In this document: piece by piece, positions 1 to 11,382 of the stretch
Layout of the letters: each line of letters opens with the position of its first letter
Numbering within the stretch: the stretch's first letter is position 1
Assembly: GCF_017654505.1 (NCBI RefSeq)
Contig: NC_054555.1
Location: 771,775-835,774 of the forward strand
Direction of reading: 5' to 3'
DNA length: 64,000 bases
DNA from: Polyodon spathula
Taxonomy: Eukaryota; Chordata; Actinopteri; Acipenseriformes; Polyodontidae
The notes under the pieces: generated by a model
Told to the model about the DNA's origin: nothing
The model's database searches: none
What the model saw: only the letters and a program-made list of their open reading frames with translations
Position numbers and translations under genes: made by a program

Positions 1-158
1 CTCTCTCCCTCGTATATACAGCACAGTTTGCAGCAGTGGGGCTGTACTTTAAACAAGCTGTGTGGGAACGCAGTGCTGAGGAATGTGCCCTGATCGCAGA
101 AGGCAGGGATACAGGAAACAATAAGACGAGGAGTGGGCATTTCCTGTCCGTGCACTGG

Positions 159-517
159 GATTCCACACGCAGTGCTGCGCTCAGAGGAGCACAGGACCTC
201 TCCGTCATGAGATCCACACGCAGCGCTGCGCTCAGAGGAGCACAAGACCTCTCTGTCACGGGATCCACACGCAGTGCTGCGCTCAGAGGAGCACAGGACC
301 TCTCTGTCACGGGATCCACACGCAGTGCTGTGCTCAGAGGAGCACAGGACCTCTCTGTCATGGGATCCACACGCAGCACTGCACTCAGAAGAGGAAGGAT
401 CTCTCTCTCATGGGATTCCACACACAGCGCTGTGCTCAAAGGAGGACAGGACCTCTCTGTCAGGGGATCCACATGTAACGCTGCCCTCAGGGGAGGAAGG
501 ATCTCTCTGTCATGGGA
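159..517. repeat. 51-bp minisatellite, about 7 units
   Basis: Seven head-to-tail units begin with GATCC or GATTCC near 160, 211, 262, 313, 364, 414 and 466, giving a period of 50-52 bp. Each contains CACACGCAGTGCTG-like and CAGAGGAGCACAGGACCTCT-like blocks. Because 51 is divisible by three, the plus strand stays open across the array (36-542) and would give a 17-residue repeat. I read that as a by-product of the period, not a gene. Confidence 0.9.
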
Positions 518-684
518 CTGCTGTTTGGGGCAAACTGTATAGTAATAATAACTGCTTTATAGGCTGGCTAGAACTGCTTCTAATGGATCCCTGGACTCTG
601 GTGTTACTGGATAAGCAGCCTCCCCCCCACGGTGCAGTGCTGCATCTCTGGTCAGTTGGGAGTCTGAGATGAAGCACTGTAGCT

Positions 685-832
685 CGGGAAGGGGGCGCTG
701 TCACAGAGGGATGCTGTCACAAGGGGGCGCTGTCACAGAGGGGCACTGCCACATGGGAGGAGTTACCACAGGGGAGCGCTGTCACAGAGGGGTGCTGTCA
801 CAGGGGGGGTGCTGCCACATGGGGGCGTTGTC
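685..832. repeat. Short G-rich minisatellite
   Basis: Imperfect units of about 18-20 bp built on GGGGGCGCTGTCACAGAG, with variants GGGGTGCTGTCACAG and GGCACTGCCACATGG. No coding function is apparent. Confidence 0.8.
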
Positions 833-1815
833 TGGAAAGGTAGGTACTTTCACCTCTACGCCGAGTCAGAACCAAGGAAAGTCCTCTGGTGTGCTTGGAT
901 TAAATGAACACACATTCGTTTGGAAATAAAAACGAGTTTAGTTTATCGCAGCTGCTGCATTAATTGTTCAATCAGCCCACACTGAAAAAGCACCAGCTGA
1001 AACGCTGTATAGATAGTTTTACCCATTAGCTGTATAAACTTATAAAATCCCACAAAAATCTTCTTCCAACACCATTGAACCAGCCCTTGCTTTCCTCCCT
1101 GTCCCTCCCTCACCTTGCCCTCGGGGTCCAGTTTTCCCAGGAATCCCTTGGGCTCTCACATGGGGATTCCTGGCAATACTGTTCTTGGGGGCAAGGCTTA
1201 GCAACGTGACCTCACAGAGAGGGGTGGGTGTCGCGTCAGGACCTGCTGCGACCTCATCGAGGAGAGGTGATCTTGTAGCACTGGGGAGTGCTGGATGAAT
1301 CCTCCCTGTACACAGGATCAGACCCCACTGTCACAGCACTGTTGCTTTTCTTTGTCAAATGGTTGGGAGAAGAGCGAAAAATGAAAGATGTTTCACATTT
1401 TTTGTCTTTGATACTTTTTGTATTGTGTACATTTTAAAATTGCCCATCAATGCAATACAAAGTTATGAAGTGGATGTATTTATTGGTTGCAGGTACTGCA
1501 GTGGGCTCTGTGATAATAAATCCTGACAGCCTTTCCCTTGTCGCTATGTCCTTGTGTCTAAGTTCTGCTCATAAAGCCCAGCTGCTAGGAATTCATCAGA
1601 AACTGTTTTGCTTTTATTTAGGAATGCTAAATGGAAGTCAGTCTCATTTTTTATAATACAAATTGCACATTATTATAAACACAAAGGCTGTTTTTGTATT
1701 TTTTAATTTTTTTTTCTAAAGGGAAATCTGTTATGAAACAAAACAACAACAATAAACACACACATGGTGAAACAATGCCATCTACTGCTGAAAGAAGATA
1801 GTGCAGTGAAGATAG
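833..1815. other. No gene seen
   Basis: Mixed-composition DNA. Short open stretches have no recognisable domain and no splice-site context. I see nothing to annotate. Confidence 0.6.
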
Positions 1816-1817
1816 TG

Positions 1818-2478
1818 CAATCCCTCATCCCTAACAGTCCTAATAATATTCTTACTCCCAATGCAAACCCTCCAAACATCCCTCATCTCTATCAAACAGT
1901 CCTAATAATAATCTTACTCCCAATGCAAACCCTCATCTCTATCAAACAGTCCTAATAATAATCTTACTCCCAATGCAAACCCTCCAAACATCCCTCATCT
2001 CTATCAAACAGTCCTAATAATAATCTTACTCTCAATGAAAACCCTCCAAACATCCCTCATCCCTATCAAACAGTCCTAATAATAATCTTACTCCCAATAC
2101 AAACCCTCCAAACATCCCTCATCCCTAACAGTCCTAATAATAATCTTACTCCCAATGCAAACCCTCCAAACATCCCTCATCCCTATCAAACAGTCCTAAT
2201 AATAATCTTACTCCCAATACAAACCCTCCAAACATCCCTCATCCCTATCAAACAGTCCTAATAATAATCTTACTCCCAATAAAAACCCTCCAAACATCCC
2301 TCATCTCTATCAAACAGTCCTAATAATAATCTTACTCCCAATACAAACCCTCCAAGCATCCCTCATCCCTAACAGTCCTAATAATAATCTTACTCCCAAT
2401 GCAAACCTTCCAAACATCCCTCATCCCTAACAAACAGTCCTAATAATAATCTTAATCCCAATACAAATCCTCCTCGCA
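1818..2478. repeat. Minisatellite, unit about 60 bp, roughly 11 units
   Basis: Tandem units are built from four blocks: ATCCCTCATC, TATCAAACAGTCC, TAATAATAATCTTACTCCCA and ATGCAAACCCTCCAAAC. Some units lack one block (for example at 1,925-1,935 and 2,126-2,130), so lengths vary between about 48 and 64 bp. There are no spacer-like unique segments, so this is not a CRISPR-like array. Confidence 0.9.
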
Positions 2479-2822
2479 CAAACACGCTAATCCTACAGGT
2501 ATAAGGATCCCTAAGATTTAAAAAAAAATCATTTTCTGCCCTGTATCATCTTTAGTACCAGAAAGAACAGCAAAACCTGCCAGTACGTAGCGTGAAAAGA
2601 AATGGAACCTATTAAACCGGCCGCTGCGGTATATACCAAGCAAAGCCACCAGATGGCGCTAAGAGACTTGCCTCATGCATTTTAATAAGCTAATGCTCAC
2701 CTGACATTCATGCCGTGTACACAGTGATGGGGGGAGGAGTGAAATGGCAGTAACGGAGGGGGAGGGTGTTATACAAATGAAACAGAATACTGAATTAGGG
2801 TTGTTTCAAATAAAGTGTCCAC

Positions 2823-2824
<2 letters not shown>

Positions 2825-2870
<46 letters not shown>

Positions 2871-2892
2871 TGGGGGGGGGGGGGGGGGGGGG
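2825..2892. repeat. (TA)n followed by poly-G
   Basis: About 40 bp of TA dinucleotides run directly into TATGCA and then about 21 consecutive G. Length is likely polymorphic and prone to sequencing error. Confidence 0.95.
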
Positions 2893-3015
2893 ATTCACAG
2901 CAGTGTGCAGAGTCAAACGTCTCAGTTTGCTATTTGTGTGTAAGAGTAAGTGGGCGGGCTCTGGAATGTGGGTCATGGCCAGAGGTGCTGTGACTCACAG
3001 CTGCTGCATGCGTCT

Positions 3016-3017
<2 letters not shown>

Positions 3018-3063
<46 letters not shown>

Positions 3064-3099
3064 AGCATTCATATGAACACACACACACACACACACACA
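3018..3099. repeat. (GT)n and (AC)n microsatellites
   Basis: A GT run of about 42 bp (3,018-3,059) is followed after 17 bp by an AC run (3,077-3,099). The two arms are mutually complementary and could form a hairpin. Confidence 0.95.
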
Positions 3100-3100
3100 T

Positions 3101-4056
3101 CCCCCCCTCCCTGGGACTGGCACACCTGTGAGAGGCAGGGCTCTGTCTGACTCACGTCTGTAATCCATTAACCTGGCACACTAGCTAGTTCACTGTGGTT
3201 GCATCATATAGAAATACATGGAGGCATTCTAAACGCTCTCTTAAAACAACAAACCCAGACTAATAATGAACAGTAAGCGTTGAGTTCTCTGGAGTCAGAT
3301 TTTCAAAACAAGTTCTGTTACCGCAACAAGCCAAGGCTGTCTTCACAGACGGCACCAAAACAAATAGCATCCAGACTCATACTTATCTACTAGCAGCACA
3401 GCCCTATAAGCATCAGCTGATAAACAAGCAGAGCCATCAGCTGAGCACCCAGAACTCATACTTATCTACCAACAGCACAGTGCCACAGTGCCCTGCAGTG
3501 TCTTCACACAGCCACACGGGGGCAGTGGCTGGTCAAAGCGAGCAGGCTGTGAGGATGGAAAGGGTGAGCGAGCAGGGTTCAGGCGAGTTAAGGCAGGCGT
3601 GTCTCTATAGAGGGCGTCCCCATAGAAATCTCTCTACCTGCCTGCTCGGCTGAATCCGCGCTTTGCGCAACGCACCTGCCTGACAGACTGTCCATACTGA
3701 GCACAGGCTCATAGGTCTACACGCTCATGAATGTATTCATTCAGCTGTCTGGAAGATTATTTAACGCTTCGGCTCCTATTTTTCCCTGGAGAAACCGCTC
3801 AATAATACGCATGTGACTGGCCCCGACAGTGTCCCAGTGTCCTCTATTTGACGCACCGTGCTTCATCTGACAGTGCAACTTTAATTTCATTGTGATTCAC
3901 ACGGGCCAAGACTTCCCTTAGAAAAGTCTACCACAGCAGTTTTGCACTTTTTGCCATACCTTTTCCGTGGTTACACTACACAAGGACCAGTTTATCAATC
4001 AGTCCTACAAATATAGAAATAACGTTAGACTGATTGATAGTTTACGCTGGCTTGCC
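3101..4056. other. No gene seen
   Basis: Unique-looking sequence without a supportable exon. Two similar segments near 3,375-3,400 and 3,450-3,475 share ACTCATACTTATCTAC, suggesting a small local duplication. Confidence 0.5.
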
Positions 4057-4125
4057 ATGTTTTACAATGCTTACCTATGCTTCACCACGCCTTCACTGTG
4101 CTTTATTACACTTTGCTGTGCAATC
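4057..4125 (+). repeat. Dispersed repeat fragment, related to 42.5 kb
   Basis: The stretch TTTTACAATGCTTACCTATG followed by CTTTATTACACTTTGCTG is matched in reverse complement at about 42,490-42,560. A partial relative lies at 31,700-31,745 (TGTATTAGACTTTGCTGTG). The family is not identified. Confidence 0.6.
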
Positions 4126-4165
4126 CTTCATACACAGCGGGCCTAGCAGGAACTCCTGGAAAGCA

Positions 4166-4530
4166 TTCTCCTGCCTCATACCCCTCCCTAGCCATTATCC
4201 CACCCCATACCCCTCCCTCTCCATTATCCCACCCCATACCCCTCCCTCTCCATTATCCCACCCCATACCCCTCCCTAGCCATTATTCCAGTCCACCATAC
4301 CCCTCCCTAGCCATTCTCCCACCCCATACCCCTCCCTAGCCATTCTCCCGACCGTAACCCTCCCTCTCCATTATCCCACCCCCATACCCCCCCTCTCCAG
4401 GGAAGATCCCCCCCATACCCCGCCCTCTCCATTCTCGCCTGCCCCATACCCCCCCCTCTCTCCCCTCCCTCTCCATTGTCCCATCCCATACCCCTCCCTC
4501 TCTACTCTCCCACTCCCTCTCCTTACCTGT
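4166..4530. repeat. C-rich minisatellite, unit about 29 bp
   Basis: Units of the form CATTATCCCACCCCATACCC + CTCCCTCTC are repeated about a dozen times with substitutions and small indels. Strong strand asymmetry: pyrimidine-rich on plus. Open frames here are repeat artefacts. Confidence 0.9.
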
Positions 4531-6580
4531 GAAATGCAGTATTATCTTAACCCTCCCCCGCTGGTTTGCAGAATGCAGGTTGAGGTGAGCTTCCTGTACA
4601 CAAACACACCTGGACTATATGCAAATAATGCTGCGCCCGTATTGTGTAAGAGATCGAAAACGCTGCCTCTGAAAACCTTACAGGAAATAACTACTGGTGC
4701 GCCTTACAAAGACCAGCTAAAAATGGAAAAGTTACCAACAGATTGGAAAGGTTTGCTTGAGAAACATCCCACATTGTTTTTAATGAAATGTCAGGGCTCA
4801 AACCAAGGCCCTTGCTGAGTCTGGTGCACTGGCCTGCCTGAAATCACACCCACACTGAAAGGGTTCGGATCACATGTCCGATATAGTTGTAACAGTCTAT
4901 CACCTTTCTATTAATAAAACCCATTCAGTGTGATTAAGAGATAGTACGGCCTATCAGAAGCATTGAACTGCAAGCACTGCACAGGAGCAATGTTAAAATG
5001 AAAATCTTAACATTACCAATATAATTCATTACCAAGAAGTACACTTTTCTTTAAATAGAATCGTTGAAGAGTTTTAGCGCCGAGCATTCTTTATATTCAG
5101 TGTGAATATTTTAATTACGGCAAGATTGATTCTCATGTTAGAATCTATCTTACATTCATTCAAATTTAATGATGACGACCAGACGTAGTGCACGACTCCA
5201 AATGACACCACATTGCTACAAGCACAGGGGTGCAAATGTGGTGTTAGACTCCAGGGCCAGGTTGCCTCCCACAGCACTTGCAACATTAAAATCTGTCTCC
5301 AGGAGACAAGCTTAGTTTTTTTATTCCTTAGCAACCATCAACCATGACGATGGTTTCCCTGACGACTCCACACACACACAGGAGACAAGGTTCCTGTGGT
5401 GTGGGAAGTTGAACTGAAGAGCAAGTTTTGATCATTTAGCACCAGTAGCCTCTGCTGCTAAACTTTCAAAACAATGTAGGAGCGCTTGGGTTATTTCATT
5501 CAGAGAACCGCTGTGAACTATTGATATTTATTAGAACAAAAGTTAAACCATTCAAACTTTGTGGTTTGGGGCAAGAAATGCATCACCAACTAGAATTGAA
5601 AACTAATCAAACCCATTGCGTGGTAGATATCCAGTGAGTTTATTTTTAACACGAGTGAATGAAGGCAGGCCCATGCCAGAGGAATCCTCGGCAGTCCTGG
5701 TGTCTGCTCCGAGCCGGGTGTGTCTCAACTGGATTTTTCCCAGGTGCAGTCGTATAAAACCACTTGCCCACACCCCATGCATAAACACACTGCTGGATTA
5801 AAGACACTTATTAATCACTCCACAATAGCTCAGGAGAATCCTGGCACTCTCTGAACCGCACCCTGCCGCTAACGTACTGAACACGTTTCCCAGAAAACAG
5901 CAGCACTGCAGTACTCTTCACTGTTTAGACTTCACAGTACCAGAACACTTATTCTAGCAGTGGTTAATATTGAAGGACAGTAACTCATTTTTAAGAAAAT
6001 TGCACCTGCACAGGAATCAATTCATTAACTTTGTTGTTTGCCTGTTTCAACTGCTGTCTTTTCTTAATTTACTGAAATCAATGGGAAGGTTTGGTCAGTT
6101 GGCCTGACAGTAATGCTTTTACACTAGCCCAGGCACACACAATCTAACAAATGCGTTTTTCATCACTAAACCAGTGACTGGACTCTCAGATTGATGTCAA
6201 TCTTTCATTCACAGTTCAAACTTCAGCATAGTTTGCTCACTTCTTTTGACGGTTCTAACTGGCTGCAGGCACATTGACTGATCGGCTGGAAACGAGGCTA
6301 GAATAAAGCTGAATCACTTCTGAGTAGGTGTGCCCGACAGCGCTTCAAAAGAAGCCGGGGTGCTTCATTCCTTCAATTGCTTTTGGGTTTTTAATTACAC
6401 AGAAGACTGGGACAGCAGGGCTGACAAGTCATTTAAATTTATTCTGACATGCTAAAGGGAATAAATGACACTTAAGAGTATGTCTGGCACGAAGACACTT
6501 GAAGCTGGATCAAAGGAGTAGTAACAGGAAGAAAGTCAGCCAGCTGGCTCACAGGTTACTGGTGTGTGCACTGGTTGTTG
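4531..6580. other. No gene seen
   Basis: Intergenic-looking DNA beyond the csnk1a1 3' end. Short open frames at 4,534-4,818 and around 5,600-5,800 (both strands) show no recognisable domain and no convincing splice context. Confidence 0.5.
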
Positions 6581-6584
6581 CTAA

Positions 6585-8102
6585 AGGCAGTGTAAGAAGT
6601 TTATTCACACTTCCTTCTGCTTCACAAGATGCAAAATTAAAAAAAAAAAAAAAAAGGAAATAAAACACAAAACCTCCAACACACTTTGAATTTTTCTTTT
6701 TTTTAAGCCACCATTGGAAACAGCTGCTTTGCTATTCTCTCAGCTGCAGAGACAAAGGCCAGGAGCTATTTACACGAGGGTCTGTTTCAGTGCAGGAAGA
6801 ACCACAACACACCACCCTTTCACAAAAATGAGAAAATAAAAATACAAAATGAACACAGTCTTACTGAAAGAACCACAAGATACATTTCTACAAATGTAAA
6901 AAAAGAAAAAGCCGTAAGGAAACATATTGAATTTGGATTTAAATGATTCTTGAATTTTTACTGATAAAAATGAAAATAAAATGAAATCCAGAATGGGAAG
7001 GAATTTTACATTTTTTTTTTTTTAAACAGTGTTGTCATCACAGCAATAAAATAAACCTTTTTGTTTAAACAGAAACGGTTTGTTTACTTTTACAATTTAA
7101 CATGTAAACAAAATCTTATGTTTCCAAGAAAAAAAAAAATCCCAGATCATGGAAGTGTACAATTATGTGTAAGCAATTTTTACATACAGGTTGAGTCAGG
7201 AAGAGATGCCTAATACGTAATGAAGATGCCATTTCAATTCTTTATACCCAGTACGATATAGTTAATGCAGTGCTCTAAAGAGAAACCTAGTAGTCACTAG
7301 AATGTTTGATTTATTTAAACTTTAATTCTTCACATTAGACGCTCTTTTCTAGCACAGATCAGCAGGCAGAGTCTTGTTTACCCTAAAAAAAAAAAAAAAA
7401 CAACCACACACCCTGAAAGGCCTCGCGCCTCCCTGTTTGAATGAAGATGCGAACCATTCCAAGAAGTTTTACAACTTTTCCATTCAAAACAAAAGGCTTG
7501 GAAAAAGGAAAATAGGAAAAAAAAAAAAGGTGCTTTTAAAAACTATTACATCCAACTGCAGGAAGATCTGAGAGGGGGGTGCACACACAATGCTCATAAG
7601 GTGCCTGTGTGTGTGTGCGTGTGGAGGAGACTGGGAGAGGTGGAATCCAAACAGATCAGTCCAGAGATAAGAAATCAAAAAGAAAATTGGCATACGCAGT
7701 TCTCTTTTGTGAGCCAACCATTGGTACAGTTTTCAGTTTGAAGAGGAGGAGGAGGAGGAGGAGGAGAAAGGGACTAAAGAAACCAAAACACCAAGGTCTT
7801 TAGGAACAGGACAATGGAAAAAGGCTACAGCTTCAAAAGGCTCCTTACATAGCCAGCTCTTTTCTCTGTGTATAATGTATATAATATATACATACTCATA
7901 TATAGATACACGGTGTAAATATATCTATATATCCATTACATATATAATATATGAAACAAAAAGTTCTTATACAGCGAAACAAAAATGGTTGGCCACGATG
8001 CCTGGCAGGTTCCGGTGAATGAAATCCTAGGTGCCGGGGAGCGATTAGAAGGCAAATACCGCTACGAGTGTTCTGCTCTGCTTCATTACATCGTCTTAAT
8101 GC
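6585..8102 (-). other. csnk1a1: csnk1a1 3' UTR (approximate end)
   Basis: AT-rich sequence downstream of the csnk1a1 stop codon, on the minus strand. AATAAA hexamers in the gene's sense orientation include 6,600-6,605, which I use as the likely distal polyadenylation signal; others are possible, so the end is approximate. It contains a GAG/CTC trinucleotide run (7,741-7,770), several homopolymer A/T runs and a TATA-rich segment at 7,870-7,960. Confidence 0.55.
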
Positions 8103-10838
8103 TTAGAAACCTGCGAGACACAAAAACAAAAAAAGTGGTTAAAAACCTGTAGCTGCTTGTATTGCTTTCATCCAGGAACACTACTGAAGAGCAGCACAGC
8201 TCCCACCTGACAGCACCTTCTCCACAGAGCTTCTTGCACAATGCACACAAGGTCCGAGCCCTTTAGTGCTGTCATCAGGTTACATAAAAGGTCATATAAA
8301 GCGCTAAAGATCGAACCTCTCTGAAATGCATCGTCATTCCAAATGACACAGGTTGTATACCTGCTCAAATCAGCCCAAGCAACAGCGTTTACAGTCTCCG
8401 AGGTGGAGGACAAGGGACAGCTTCAATTAGAAACCACTCTAAAAAGAGCTATAGTTTAGCAGGAGACATAGAAAGAGAGCCTGTTGAACAAACACAGCAC
8501 TGCTAATCCAAGTGCCCCTCCAATTACCAGCACGACAGTAAAGCCTGGTTTCCTTTTTTACACCCAGCCTGCCGACACAGCAGACAGCCCTGCTCGTCCC
8601 TAAGGAGAGCAGAGCAGTTATGCCATGCATGCCTGGGGAGGAGTCCAGCTGTAGCACGCTAGGCGCATATCTGCGTGGCGTGGACACATACTGTACAGCA
8701 GCTGTCTGCACAAGAATACCAGCTGAAAATAAAGAGGGAGCCTGGATACACAAATACCAGCAGCACAGAACTGGGGTCTCTCCAAGTAACAAACTGGAAC
8801 TGCTGTGTCTTGTGGGCTTCACTGACCTCTGGTATTGCAGTGAGTCGTCCGACCCCCCCCTACACACAGAGCTACTCAATACCTGCTGTCCATATTGTCT
8901 ACTGGCAAGATGAGACAACCAGGCGGTCAATGCAGTTTTAATATGCGAGTGCTAGTCTGCCAGCTGAACTCTGTGTACAACTAGCTGCTGTAAGGGACTC
9001 CTGCAATATATGTAAAAACACGTTCTGAAACACTACAGTAAAAAAATAAAAAAATAAAGTTTTAGTTTATTGCAATCATACTGAAATCAAGCTAATGTTC
9101 AAACTGCACTTTCTGGAAAAAAAAAAAAGTTTCAGATCTCTTTAAACATGTTCTGTGTTTTTAAAACTACACAAAATTCAACAGTGTTGAGCTTACACCT
9201 GCCCCCAATTAACTGAACAGCGTGCCTCAAGCAGCAGCCCCACTTCCTGCACTGTAATCAGATGAGCCACCCAAACACTGCCTCCGGCATGGAAATATTC
9301 ATTGAGCCAAACTGGGCGAAGGATCTTTATTAACATGCAACAGCGCGCTCACAGAACCGGCTGTAGCAATACAGTGTCAAGAACATGCAGCCAGGACACT
9401 TACAAGAATAATGCAACATATAGCTGCACGCTAGTAAAGTAAGTAAACAAATGCCACATACAATATTTACACATTCCAGTGCAAAGGTCAGCTGTGTGCA
9501 TCTCCAACATGCCACTCTCAATCTAGAAGCCTTTAGAAGACAGAGGAACCCAGAGCAGAGTTCTTTGAGTACTAGCATTCACACCGTTCAAAACCACCAT
9601 CTCCACATTATCACAATCAGAATCTGACAAAAAATAAAATAAAATAAAATAAAACCTGTATTGCTGTTAATCCCCTAAAATGTGAAGAACAGGCTCAATG
9701 CTACAAAAAAGATTGCTACAAGTCATGGATTTGTTCCCAAATAAGGAGGCTGGCTCTGGCAGCTTTGGTCAAGTGTTTTCCTTCTGCATGGGTTAGAGCC
9801 CCTACATCTGCTGGGAATCTATACAGTGTCTCCGATGCTCCGTATGCAGCAGGGTTGTAACACAAGCCAACATTAACAATGGAGGTATTGTGACCAGACA
9901 ATCCGATAGAACGGGGAAGCCAACTTGGTTTCCAGGATACCAGCAATACATTCCAAACAAAGTACTTTCAAGCTCCAATACCTTGAGGCTTGCCATTCAA
10001 TTCCCTGGTTGAAAGTCTTCCTCATACACTGCACTGGGAAAGCCACCTCTTAAAGTGACCAAGAGATTATTTAACAAGGCCAGAAATAAGACACCCATTG
10101 AAAAGCCCTTCACCCATTCCAGGTTTTACTACATGCAGTGTATAGTTAAAAAAATCTGGGGAGTCTTATTAAATCAGTGTAAAACTGCTATGCAATGGGA
10201 GCCTTATTTCCATCCTTTAAAACTGTGTAGGTCAGCAAAGACTCATACCTTATCCTCCCATCTCTAAAATCACTAGAACTCATGGCCCTGTTACACACAT
10301 GCAAGCTGCCATGCGGCACTGCAATGGAAGTGGAACTAAAAGCCCTACAGCTCTGAAATAGGCGATTGGTTAAAAATCGATCCTTAACATCCATCAGAGG
10401 CAACTGTTTTTAAAATTGGTTCTGGCCACCCTACATAACCTGTGCAGAAACCAGACAGGAAAAAAAACACCCCACGAAAGAGAAGAGCACGACTGTGCTT
10501 CTACCCAGCGATCACCACGGGGCGTCTGAGGATGACTTCTCTAAACACACACTGCACTTCAGCTGCTCAGAAGCCTGGTCCAAAGTAACTGTTCTGTATT
10601 GAAACGTCAGGATACATTTTCCACTCTATCAGATCTTGTGTGCATTGAAGTCTTTATGGTAAATATGCAGGCAGCTGCATAGAACAGGATCCACATTACA
10701 AACCCATATACAGGCCAAAAAACAGACAGGTTCCTAACAGCTGATCCATCCCCAGAGTGCGTGACATCTCCAGAGCAGGTCTATTAAAGGCACACATTTG
10801 TCAAAGTACAGTTTACAATAGAAAAACCAGCAGCCCTT

Positions 10839-10923
<85 letters not shown>

Positions 10924-11348
10924 ATCACAAATCAAGGTCATTTGTGCACCACAATGCTTGATATTAACGAGGTGCTGACCAGTATAAGGTAATTACATGC
11001 AATGTAGAAGTTCAAAATTCTTTCAGCCATACTTTCAATTTAGATTGCTTACCAAAAGAGTTTCCATAAAGATTCATTCATGTCCGCACTTGTTATTTTG
11101 CATCAAACGGATCAATTGTGTAACTCCTGCTTGTTTACTTTCTTCAAAAAAACTTAGTTAAAACATAACTAGAAAAACAAACAACGCGTTTAGACACTAG
11201 CGTGTCTTCATCAGGTTCACACTCAAACAATAACGACTGCGGCCATGAATGTCTTTATGGAAACTCTTTTGGTAAGCAATCTAAATTGAAAGTTTGGCTG
11301 AAAAAATTTTGAACTTTTGCATTGCCGCAGAGACTTTACTTTTACTAT

Positions 11349-11382
<34 letters not shown>

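Noticed and set aside
1818..2478. Regular repeats considered as a CRISPR-like array
   Set aside because: Units are contiguous with no unique spacers, and the DNA is vertebrate; an ordinary minisatellite.
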